DNA of 7,286 nt from an uncultured Bacilli bacterium (lineage in GTDB: Bacteria; Bacillota_I; Bacilli_A; RF39; UBA660), in NCBI GenBank assembly GCA_947588975.1, contig CANQAF010000048.1, forward strand, positions 1-7,286, written 5' to 3'. Position numbers and translations under genes: made by a program. Each line of letters opens with the position of its first letter. The stretch's first letter is position 1. The notes beneath the pieces were generated by a model that saw only the letters and a program-made list of their open reading frames with translations, made no database searches and was not told the origin of the DNA. Shown here piece after piece: positions 1 through 5,594 of this stretch.

Positions 1-28
1 AATTTTCTTTAGAAGATAATTTTAGTAT

Positions 29-56
29 TTGACAAATAAAATATATATGATATAAT
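29..56 (+). promoter_or_regulatory. SigA-type promoter upstream of the 122-residue gene
   Basis: A perfect -35 (TTGACA, 29-34) and a perfect extended -10 (TGATATAAT, 48-56) are separated by 16 nt. Transcription would start near 62-64 and give a leader of roughly 85-90 nt before the ATG at 150. The -10 overlaps the left arm of the hairpin at 54-77. Bases 1-28 show nothing recognisable. Confidence 0.8.
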
Positions 57-82
57 ACCAAATTGTTGTTTGGTATTTTTTT
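54..82 (+). terminator. Hairpin plus T-run overlapping the promoter
   Basis: AATACCAAA (54-62) pairs perfectly with TTTGGTATT (69-77) around a 6-nt loop, and a T-run extends to 82. This is an intrinsic terminator shape for a transcript entering from the left. A transcript starting at the overlapping promoter would lack the left arm and so would not form it. Being centred on the start site, the repeat could alternatively be an operator. Confidence 0.5.
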
Positions 83-117
83 GCCAAAAATCGACAAATT
101 ATTTTTAAAAGTTATCA

Positions 118-123
118 TATAAT
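118..123 (+). promoter_or_regulatory. Possible second -10 element close to the gene
   Basis: TATAAT at 118-123 (within CATATAAT) would start RNA around 129-131, just ahead of the ribosome site at 135-143. No good -35 lies at proper spacing; the closest, TCGACA at 91-96, is 21 nt away. It may be a weak or alternative-sigma promoter, or chance in AT-rich DNA. Confidence 0.3.
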
Positions 124-149
124 ATACTATGTGCGAAAGGAAGATTAAA

Positions 150-518
150 ATGGAGTCAGAAATAAAAAAAGATAAAATAAAATATTTAATAAACCATGTA
201 AATGTATTAGAAAAAGGAATGACAGATCGTATAGGAAATATTACACTTTTAAACAGTGTTAGAAATATATTAGTATCACAAAAGCCTTTAATGGAATGTG
301 CTGAGTATAGTTCTTTAAATCAGTATTTTGAACAACACTCAAAAAGTGAAAATATGGAAAAATCAAATATTGCGCTGTTGCATGTGCTATCAGGAATGGT
401 TAGTATGATGGGTAAAGGTCATGATAACCAGGTTGAAAAAGTCACATCCTATTATACATACTTGGAATCATTTCAAACAGAAAGCTCAAATCAAAAAGTA
501 TATAAATCAGTAATATAA
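150..518 (+). CDS. Unrecognised 122-residue soluble protein
   Basis: I do not recognise this protein. ATG 150 is chosen because a good Shine-Dalgarno (GAAAGGAAG, 135-143) sits 6 nt before it; the in-frame ATG at 129 lies upstream of that site and has none of its own. The product is hydrophilic and looks mostly helical, with a lysine-rich start and one cysteine (about residue 50). A Ser/Met/Gly stretch (about 81-90, SGMVSMMGKG) is its most distinctive feature. No signal peptide, membrane segment or catalytic motif is visible. It is complete and monocistronic, with its own promoter and a terminator at 542-574. It precedes parC, where Bacilli usually carry parE, so a topoisomerase-related role is conceivable but nothing in the sequence supports it. 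The ribosome site, base composition and matching terminator make a real gene likely. Confidence 0.75.
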   Translation: MESEIKKDKIKYLINHVNVLEKGMTDRIGNITLLNSVRNILVSQKPLMECAEYSSLNQYFEQHSKSENMEKSNIALLHVLSGMVSMMGKGHDNQVEKVTSYYTYLESFQTESSNQKVYKSVI

Positions 519-541
519 GGGTAGACAGTATATCTTTATAT

Positions 542-574
542 AAAAGGAAATCTTTGCATATTTCCTTTTTTTTT
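542..574 (+). terminator. Intrinsic terminator of the 122-residue gene
   Basis: AAAAGGAAAT (542-551) pairs perfectly over 10 bp with ATTTCCTTTT (560-569), with an 8-nt loop and a T-run through 574. The parC promoter begins inside this hairpin. Confidence 0.85.
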
Positions 575-582
575 GTTATAAT
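553..582 (+). promoter_or_regulatory. parC promoter nested in the upstream terminator
   Basis: A perfect extended -10 (TGTTATAAT, 574-582) follows directly on the T-run. The -35 is weak: TTTGCA (553-558, spacer 18) or TTGCAT (554-559, spacer 17), lying in the terminator loop. RNA would start near 588, giving a leader of about 10 nt that begins at the Shine-Dalgarno (AAGGTGAT, 587-594). Confidence 0.65.
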
Positions 583-597
583 GAACAAGGTGATAGT

Positions 598-3102
598 ATG
601 GAATCAGTATTAAAAAGAATATACGATTACTCATTAGAAGAAATTATGGGAGAACGATTTGGAAGTTATGCGAAAAGTATTATTCAAGATCGTGCTTTGC
701 CAGATGTAAGAGATGGATTAAAACCAGTACAAAGAAGAATCTTATATTCTATGTATAAAGAAAAACATACTTATGATAAGCCAACTGTAAAATCTGCTCG
801 TTGCGTAGGAGATATTATGGGTAAATTTCATCCACATGGAGATTCTAGTATTTATGATGCCATGGTTCGTATGAGCCAATGGTGGAAACAGAATACCCCT
901 TATATTGATATGCAAGGAAATAACGGTTCAATGGATGGCGATGGTGCTGCTGCAATGCGTTATACTGAAGCAAGACTTTCTAAAGTCAGTAATGAACTTT
1001 TAAAAGATATTGATAAAGATACAGTTGTGATGACTTGGAATTTTGATGATACACGATTAGAACCAACTGTTTTACCAGCTAAATTTCCAAATTTATTAGT
1101 GAATGGTGCAAATGGAATTAGTGCCGGTTATGCAACGAATATTCCACCACATAATTTAGGAGAGGTCATTGATGCTACAATCAAACGTATTGATAGTCCA
1201 AATTGTCGATTAGATACCATTTTAGAAATTATAAAAGGGCCAGATTTTCCAACTGGGGGAGTAGTAGAAGGAAAAAATGGAATTATAGACGCCTTTACTT
1301 CAGGACGTGGGAAAGTAGTTGTTCGTTCTAAGATCGATTTTGTAAAAGAAAAAGGGAAAGATCAAATTTTAATTACAGAAATTCCTTTTGATGTTAATAA
1401 AGCATTATTGTGTAAAAAAATAGATGAAATCCGTATTGAGAAAAAGGTAGAAGGAATTGCGGAAGTAAGAGATGAATCTGATGGAGAATCACCAGTTCGC
1501 ATTGTAATTGATCTAAAAAAAGATGCTGATAAAGATTTAGTATTAAACTATTTATTAAAAAATACAGAATTACAAATCACATATAACTATAATATGGTCG
1601 CAATTGTCAATGAACGACCAATGACATTAGGTATTTTACCTATTTTAGATGCTTATATAGCGCATCAAAAAGATGTAATTACTAGAAGAACTCGTTTTGA
1701 TTTGGATCATGCTTTAAAAAGAATGCATATCGTTGAAGGGTTAATTCGTTGTTTTTCTATTTTAGATGATGTGATTAAAACAATACGCGCTAGTAAAAAT
1801 AAGGCAGATGCAAAAGATAATTTAATAGAAAAATTTGCTTTTTCAGATGAACAAGCAACTGCTATTTTAGAGTTACAATTATATCGTTTAACCAATTTGG
1901 ATGTAACTGCGTTAGAAGAAGAACAAAAAAATCTTACTTTAATTATTCAAGGTTTAGAAGCAATTTTAAATTCTGAAGATAAATTAAAAGTAGTTATGAA
2001 GGAAGAATTGCGTAAAGTAAGAAATGAATATGCGGTTCCAAGAAAAACAGAGATACGTGATGAAATTACTGAAATCAAGATTGATACTACCAAAATGATT
2101 AGTAAAGAAGATTGTATTGTTGTAGTAACAAATGAAGGATATATCAAACGTGTATCTTTACGTAGTTATGATGAATCAACCGAAACTACAGTAAAAGATG
2201 GGGACTATGTAATAGGTGTGTATAAAATGTCTACGATGGATACTGTTCTTCTATTTACAGAATGTGGTAATTATTTATTTGTTCCAGTATATGAGATTCC
2301 AGATATGAAATGGAAAGAACTTGGTAAACATATTAGTAATTATATTACGGTTTCATCTGATGATTCTATTGTTGCAAGTATCCCAGTATATTCATTTGAA
2401 ACAGAAGATATTGTTACTATTTTCTCAAAAGAGGGGATGGTAAAACGTACTGCTTTAAAAGATTTCAAAGTTCAAAGGTATTCTAAAGCAATGACGGCAA
2501 TGAAGTTAAAATCAAATGATAAAATAGTTTCTGTTTCGATTGCAAATGAAGATAACATTTGGATTACAACCAATAATGGCTATGGATTATGGTATGAAAC
2601 AAAGGAGGTTCCTATTACTGGTGTAAAGTCTGGTGGAGTCAAAGCAATTACTTTAAAAAATGATACAGTGGTTTCAGGACATTTATTCAATCAAGATATG
2701 GAATATTTAACTGTGATAACGGAAAAAGGTACTGGAAAACGTATTAAATTATCTGAGTTTGAAAAAACTTCACGTGCTAGAAAAGGAATTCAAGTCATTC
2801 GTGATGTGAAAACGAACCCATATCATATTTTGAAAAGTTTTATTATTGGGTATAAAGAGTCTATTATATTACAAACTAAGGATGAATTGATTCCTTGTAA
2901 ATTGACAGAATTACCAATTCAAGATAGATATGCAACAGGTAGTACTATCTCAAAACAAACGATACTTGCAGTATTTGAACAACCAAAATTAGTAGATTCT
3001 GAACAACCAAAACCAGTGATAGAAAAAGAAAATATTTCATTAGAAACAATTGATGATAAAATTATGACAATTGATGATTTTCTAAACGAAATCGAAAAGT
3101 AG
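598..3102 (+). CDS. parC: DNA topoisomerase IV subunit A
   Basis: ParC is the DNA-cleaving and rejoining subunit of topoisomerase IV, which with ParE decatenates daughter chromosomes and relaxes DNA. The 834-residue protein has the winged-helix/tower cleavage domain (about 1-490) and the catalytic tyrosine Y122 in the RYTEAR motif. The quinolone-determining region HPHGDSSIYD (78-87) keeps S83 and acidic D87, the unmutated state. The C-terminal domain shows six beta-pinwheel repeats near 506-521, 549-564, 604-620, 652-666, 702-719 and 753-771. A glutamine/arginine GyrA box is absent; only a degenerate SRARKGIQ (about 725-732) remains, which with overall similarity to Bacillus ParC favours ParC over GyrA. 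The start is fixed by AAGGTGAT at 587-594. It is slightly longer than Bacillus ParC (about 806 residues) because of an acidic tail (about 789-834). ParE is not adjacent within the window. Confidence 0.96.
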   Translation: MESVLKRIYDYSLEEIMGERFGSYAKSIIQDRALPDVRDGLKPVQRRILYSMYKEKHTYDKPTVKSARCVGDIMGKFHPHGDSSIYDAMVRMSQWWKQNTPYIDMQGNNGSMDGDGAAAMRYTEARLSKVSNELLKDIDKDTVVMTWNFDDTRLEPTVLPAKFPNLLVNGANGISAGYATNIPPHNLGEVIDATIKRIDSPNCRLDTILEIIKGPDFPTGGVVEGKNGIIDAFTSGRGKVVVRSKIDFVKEKGKDQILITEIPFDVNKALLCKKIDEIRIEKKVEGIAEVRDESDGESPVRIVIDLKKDADKDLVLNYLLKNTELQITYNYNMVAIVNERPMTLGILPILDAYIAHQKDVITRRTRFDLDHALKRMHIVEGLIRCFSILDDVIKTIRASKNKADAKDNLIEKFAFSDEQATAILELQLYRLTNLDVTALEEEQKNLTLIIQGLEAILNSEDKLKVVMKEELRKVRNEYAVPRKTEIRDEITEIKIDTTKMISKEDCIVVVTNEGYIKRVSLRSYDESTETTVKDGDYVIGVYKMSTMDTVLLFTECGNYLFVPVYEIPDMKWKELGKHISNYITVSSDDSIVASIPVYSFETEDIVTIFSKEGMVKRTALKDFKVQRYSKAMTAMKLKSNDKIVSVSIANEDNIWITTNNGYGLWYETKEVPITGVKSGGVKAITLKNDTVVSGHLFNQDMEYLTVITEKGTGKRIKLSEFEKTSRARKGIQVIRDVKTNPYHILKSFIIGYKESIILQTKDELIPCKLTELPIQDRYATGSTISKQTILAVFEQPKLVDSEQPKPVIEKENISLETIDDKIMTIDDFLNEIEK
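2977..3012 (+). repeat. Short duplication in the parC 3' end
   Basis: GAACAACCAAAA occurs at 2977-2988 and again at 3001-3012, exactly eight codons apart. It encodes a repeated EQPK in the acidic C-terminal tail of ParC. It looks like a small in-frame duplication in a poorly constrained linker. Confidence 0.6.
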
Positions 3103-3113
3103 GCATAATATAG

Positions 3114-3142
3114 TTGTAAGAATGCGTAGAATTTAGTACAAT
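3114..3142 (+). promoter_or_regulatory. yneF promoter
   Basis: TTGTAA (3114-3119) and TACAAT (3137-3142) are spaced by 17 nt. RNA would start near 3149, again only about 15 nt before the ATG at 3164 and just before the ribosome site at 3152-3158. There is no terminator between parC and this promoter, so parC read-through may also reach yneF. Confidence 0.6.
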
Positions 3143-3163
3143 AATAAAAGAGAGGAAGATAAT

Positions 3164-3382
3164 ATGGCTTTATTTATGGATATATTAAAAGTAGTGATTG
3201 GACTTGTCATTGGAGCAGTCATTGGTTTTATCATTGCTCGTAATTATATGAAGAAATATATGAAGAAAAATCCACCAATCAATGAACAAATGATTAAGGC
3301 GATGATGACACAAATGGGTAGAACTCCTAGTCAAAAGCAAGTTAACCAAATGATGAAATCAATGAGTAAATATATGGATTAG
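3164..3382 (+). CDS. yneF: YneF family (UPF0154) small membrane protein
   Basis: The 72-residue product has one hydrophobic N-terminal helix (about 5-25, with glycines typical of a membrane segment), then a basic stretch (RNYMKKYMKKNPP). A Met/Gln-rich cytoplasmic tail follows with QMGRTPSQKQVNQMMK (about 50-65). The KNPPINEQM and PSQKxxNQMMK motifs and the length match the UPF0154/YneF family of Bacilli and relatives, whose biochemical role is unknown to me. A strong Shine-Dalgarno (GAGGAAG, 3152-3158) supports ATG 3164; ATG 3176 is an unlikely alternative. It has its own promoter, and its stop codon runs into a terminator. It converges with sigK. Confidence 0.93.
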   Translation: MALFMDILKVVIGLVIGAVIGFIIARNYMKKYMKKNPPINEQMIKAMMTQMGRTPSQKQVNQMMKSMSKYMD

Positions 3383-3399
3383 AGCTTAGGCTCTTTTTT
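3381..3399 (+). terminator. yneF terminator
   Basis: AGAGC (3381-3385) pairs with GCTCT (3390-3394) around the loop TTAG, followed by six T (3394-3399). The stem begins inside the yneF stop codon (3380-3382). The longer near-palindrome at 3391-3413 (CTC, T-run, CATG, A-run, GAG) links it to the opposing sigK terminator. Confidence 0.75.
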
Positions 3400-3403
3400 C
3401 ATG

Positions 3404-3422
3404 AAAAAAAGAGTTTCCTCTT
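3404..3422 (-). terminator. sigK terminator
   Basis: Read on the minus strand, AAGAG (3422-3418) pairs with CTCTT (3413-3409) around a stable GAAA tetraloop, with the U-tract running to 3404. The stem starts within the sigK stop codon (3423-3421). Together with the yneF hairpin it isolates the convergent genes. Confidence 0.75.
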
Positions 3423-4122
3423 AAAATGTGTGATTTTTATTTTTAATAAATTCACGTAACATTTTAGTCAAAGCTCTTTTTTCAATACGTGATACGTAAC
3501 TTCTAGAAATACCCATTTCTGAAGCTATTTCTTTTTGAGTGACTTCTTTGGTATTATTTAGACCATAACGTTTTGTAATAATTTCTTTTTCTCTATCGTT
3601 TAGAACATTAAAATATTCTTTCAATAAATCAATATTATTTTGATTATGAATATCTAAAGCAAAATCAGGCTTTGGTGTTTTCAAAATGTCTAAAAAAGAA
3701 ATTTCATTGCCATCTTTGTCATAACCAACCGGTTCATTCAAACTAATATTTTTGCTGTTTTTTTTGTCACTTCTAAAGTACATAAGAATTTCATTTTCAA
3801 TACAACGCGCACAATAAGTAGTAATACGTGTACCATGTTTGTATGAAAAACTATCTACACCTTTAATTAAACCAATAGTTCCAATACTGATTAAATCATC
3901 AACGTCTTCTTTTCTATGTTCATATTTTTTTACAATGTGGGCAACTAATCTCAAATTGTGTTCAATTAGTATATTTCTGGCATTTTGATCTCCTTGTTGC
4001 GCAAGCTCCACATATTTTTCTTCCTCTTCTTTTGACAAAGGGTCTGGAAAGATTTGATTGGAATAGGCCGCGGTAAAAACAGTTAAGTTTTTGAATAAAT
4101 ATCGGATAAAACGTAACAACAT
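3421..4122 (-). CDS. sigK: Sporulation sigma factor SigK (pro-SigK)
   Basis: SigK directs late mother-cell transcription (coat and cortex genes, lysis) during endospore formation. The 233 residues align along the full length with Bacillus SigK. Region 2 includes EHNLRLVAHIVKKYE (54-68), DLISIGTIGLIKGVDSF (76-92) and ARCIENEILMYFR (105-117). Region 4 includes LNDREKEII (174-182) and the helix-turn-helix TQKEIASEMGISRSYVSRIEKRA (195-217). The hydrophobic N-terminus before FPDPLS (residues 1 to about 20) corresponds to the pro-sequence removed by SpoIVFB in Bacillus, about three residues shorter here; this implies regulated processing. The gene is continuous, with no skin-type element. ATG 4122 has a ribosome site (AAGGATG, 4135-4129). 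A candidate SigE promoter lies upstream at 4171-4143. It is monocistronic and divergent from the next gene. Confidence 0.96.
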   Translation of the reverse strand: MLLRFIRYLFKNLTVFTAAYSNQIFPDPLSKEEEEKYVELAQQGDQNARNILIEHNLRLVAHIVKKYEHRKEDVDDLISIGTIGLIKGVDSFSYKHGTRITTYCARCIENEILMYFRSDKKNSKNISLNEPVGYDKDGNEISFLDILKTPKPDFALDIHNQNNIDLLKEYFNVLNDREKEIITKRYGLNNTKEVTQKEIASEMGISRSYVSRIEKRALTKMLREFIKNKNHTF

Positions 4123-4142
4123 AATTCACATCCTTCATAATA

Positions 4143-4171
4143 ATCATAGGTCAATCATGATGAAAATATGC
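4143..4171 (-). promoter_or_regulatory. Candidate SigE-dependent promoter of sigK
   Basis: On the minus strand GCATATT (4171-4165) fits the SigE -35 consensus fully. Exactly 14 nt downstream CCTATGAT (4150-4143) matches 5 of 8 positions of the -10 CATACAAT. The implied start near 4136 falls just before the sigK ribosome site. In Bacillus, sigK is first transcribed by SigE, so context agrees. The -10 is imperfect. Confidence 0.5.
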
Positions 4172-4185
4172 TTCAAAGATAAAAT

Positions 4186-4213
4186 TTGACAAATAAGAAT
4201 AATATGCTATAAT
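4186..4213 (+). promoter_or_regulatory. Strong SigA-type promoter of the leader RNA and 389-residue gene
   Basis: TTGACA (4186-4191) and an extended -10 TGCTATAAT (4205-4213, TATAAT at 4208-4213) are spaced by 16 nt, essentially consensus. Transcription should start near 4219-4221, about 122 nt before the ATG at 4343. It is divergent from, and does not overlap, the sigK promoter. Confidence 0.85.
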
Positions 4214-4219
4214 ACATAT

Positions 4220-4320
4220 CGTCTTTTGAATAAAAAGGGAAAATCATAAAATAGTTTGTAAGTGGCAGAAAATATCAAGTATGCCATTTGTAAACGGAGG
4301 GGGGGACACCCTCTTTTTTT
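4220..4320 (+). ncRNA. Structured leader RNA of about 100 nt (attenuator, riboswitch or RNA antitoxin candidate)
   Basis: The leader holds a long hairpin: 4254-4267 pairs with 4282-4295 over 14 bp, including three G-U wobbles, closing a 14-nt loop (4268-4281). The terminator at 4297-4320 follows after one base. The RNA therefore starts at a strong promoter and should usually end before the gene. I match it to no riboswitch, T-box or ribosomal-protein leader that I know. A competing pairing is possible: AATAAAAA (4229-4236) with TTTTTATT (4316-4323), and GGG (4237-4239) with CCC (4309-4311). This would take apart the terminator. It is AU-rich and could be chance. The boundary at 4220 is predicted. 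Confidence 0.6.
4297..4320 (+). terminator. Intrinsic terminator inside the leader
   Basis: GAGGG (4297-4301) pairs with CCCTC (4309-4313) around a 7-nt loop, followed by seven T (4314-4320). It contains a run of seven G (4299-4305), unusual in such AT-rich DNA. It lies 22 nt before the start codon, so expression of the gene requires read-through or antitermination. Confidence 0.8.
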
Positions 4321-4342
4321 ATTGTCTAAAGGAGTTGAATTT

Positions 4343-5512
4343 ATGCTATTAATTCAAACAAAAAGTGAGTTTGATGAACTCATTTCGAAGATTATGAAAT
4401 TGGTAAAAGAATATGAAAGAAATAGTATGTATCATAATGAATATCAAATATATTTAGCCTCTGGTCAAAATATTAAATTTACGTTTGGTGAGCAAAATAT
4501 TGGACATTTACTCGACATTAACTTAGATTATTTACGAGCAACCGGTTTATTTAAGAATAAGGAAGGCTATCCTCTTTTAAAGGAATTTTTAGAAAATTCC
4601 TATACAGTGTATCGCCAAGTACAAGAAGGACATATGTCATTTAAATTAATTTTTTCAGATTATATTAGTGATAAACTAGAAATTTTTGAAATGATTACTA
4701 ATTATTTTTCTGCAAATGATATTGAACTTGTATGTCAATATAATAAAAGTAGAATTTATCAAGTAGATGAGGAAATAGATTATCCTTGTGATTATTTTAT
4801 TGTAAAGAAAAATTTACAAGGAGATTTACTTGTATTAGGATTAATTGATAAAGGAAATATTTGCTACCCAATGACTAGTATGTTATTTAAAATGGATGAA
4901 ACACAAAATAATAAATTGCGAAAAATATTGCAAAATCAAGTGATTACTTATGTAACTACAATTAATATAAAAAATCCAGTTAATAACTTCCAAAAAATAT
5001 CTCGTTTGAACTTAGATCAATGTTTGAAGAAAAATACAAAATTAAAAATTTGCCGTAATTTATTTCCTGGGGTTTCGGTAGATAGTATAAGTCATCATGA
5101 ATTTATTACAAATGGCTATATTCAAAAACTAGAACAGTTAAAATCATATAAAAATTTATTTGTGCAATTCAAAAATAAAATTGATTCACATGAATTGTTT
5201 GAATTAGACCAATTATCTCCGGAAATAAAAGAGAATTTAGATGCTGAATGGATTGATATGATTCAATCCTATAATGATCAACTATGTACACAATCTACAT
5301 CCAATATAGTACAAAAAACATATACTAATTTATTAACGGAAAATAATCAATTATCAGATGAAGTAGTTTCTTTACAAGAACAGTTAGAACAAGTGAAAAA
5401 AGAAAAAGAACAATTAGTAAGTCAAATAACACAAATACAAGCTCAAAATGAAGTATATGCAAGTTTTCAAAATGAAATTTTTGAAGCTGTTGAAAAGCAA
5501 AAACGAAAATAA
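4343..5512 (+). CDS. 389-residue protein, possibly PBECR4 nuclease-like with C-terminal coiled coil
   Basis: ATG 4343 is chosen for its strong ribosome site (AAAGGAG, 4328-4334). An upstream in-frame GTG at 4262 lies in the leader stem and would translate through the terminator. The N-terminal half (about 1-185) is a mixed alpha/beta domain. It contains FTFGEQNIGHLLDINLDYL (46-64) and DYFIVKKNLQGDLLVLGLIDKGNICYPMTSMLF (150-182). A 'N-x-x-H-L-L' motif followed by a 'DYF...LLGL...YYP.S' strand pair recalls, from memory only, PBECR4 domains of the Barnase-EndoU-colicin-RelE fold. H55 would then be a candidate active-site residue. A middle part (about 190-320) is unrecognised. Residues about 330-389 form a Glu/Gln/Lys-rich coiled coil (NQLSDEVVSLQEQLEQVKKE). 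No signal or membrane segment is seen. It is monocistronic, with the attenuator-like leader upstream and a terminator at its stop. That the ORF is a real gene is near certain; the nuclease assignment is perhaps one in three. Confidence 0.85.
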   Translation: MLLIQTKSEFDELISKIMKLVKEYERNSMYHNEYQIYLASGQNIKFTFGEQNIGHLLDINLDYLRATGLFKNKEGYPLLKEFLENSYTVYRQVQEGHMSFKLIFSDYISDKLEIFEMITNYFSANDIELVCQYNKSRIYQVDEEIDYPCDYFIVKKNLQGDLLVLGLIDKGNICYPMTSMLFKMDETQNNKLRKILQNQVITYVTTINIKNPVNNFQKISRLNLDQCLKKNTKLKICRNLFPGVSVDSISHHEFITNGYIQKLEQLKSYKNLFVQFKNKIDSHELFELDQLSPEIKENLDAEWIDMIQSYNDQLCTQSTSNIVQKTYTNLLTENNQLSDEVVSLQEQLEQVKKEKEQLVSQITQIQAQNEVYASFQNEIFEAVEKQKRK

Positions 5513-5537
5513 TAGTGAATAATCACTATTATTTTTT
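5508..5537 (+). terminator. Terminator of the 389-residue gene
   Basis: AATAGTGA (5511-5518) pairs with TCACTATT (5523-5530) around ATAA. The stem extends outward through A-T pairs to about 12 bp and is followed by a T-run to 5537. It includes the stop codon (5510-5512). The PadR promoter starts only 10 nt later. Confidence 0.88.
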
Positions 5538-5546
5538 AAATAGTAC

Positions 5547-5575
5547 TTGACAATACATAGTAGTATGTATACAAT
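5547..5575 (+). promoter_or_regulatory. Promoter of the PadR-HAAS operon
   Basis: A perfect TTGACA (5547-5552) and TACAAT (5570-5575) are spaced by 17 nt. RNA would start near 5582, giving a leader of only about 13 nt that opens with the ribosome site GAGAGGTGAT (5582-5591). Confidence 0.85.
5553..5573 (+). promoter_or_regulatory. Putative PadR operator within the promoter
   Basis: A perfect inverted repeat ATACATA-GTAG-TATGTAT (5553-5570) fills the spacer between -35 and -10. An overlapping palindrome TGTATACA covers 5566-5573. PadR repressors commonly bind dyads with ATGT/ACAT half-sites at their own promoters, so steric autorepression is the simple reading. Binding itself is inferred. Confidence 0.65.
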
Positions 5576-5594
5576 AATATTGAGAGGTGATAAT

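Noticed and set aside
129..149. ATG 129 as the start of the first gene
   Set aside because: The ribosome site (135-143) lies downstream of it and is correctly spaced for ATG 150.
1707..2147. Antisense reading frames inside parC (and similar ones opposite the HAAS gene)
   Set aside because: They lack ribosome sites and sensible protein features and are shadows of the coding strand.
598..3102. GyrA instead of ParC
   Set aside because: There is no proper GyrA box in the C-terminal domain and overall similarity follows Bacillus ParC. D87 is the GyrA-like residue at that site but does not decide it.
3421..4122. Interruption of sigK by a skin-type element
   Set aside because: The reading frame is continuous and full length.
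4212..4218. ATACATA half-site next to the leader promoter, as a second PadR site
   Set aside because: Only one half of the dyad is present; in AT-rich sequence this is likely chance.
4262..4342. GTG 4262 as the start of the 389-residue gene
   Set aside because: It lies inside the 14-bp stem, lacks a ribosome site, and the extension is merely translation of the leader hairpin and terminator T-run. ATG 4343 has a strong ribosome site.
5547..5594. TTG 5547, ATG 5565 or TTG 5580 as the padR start
   Set aside because: These codons are within the promoter or at the transcription start, and the residues they would add are foreign to the PadR family.
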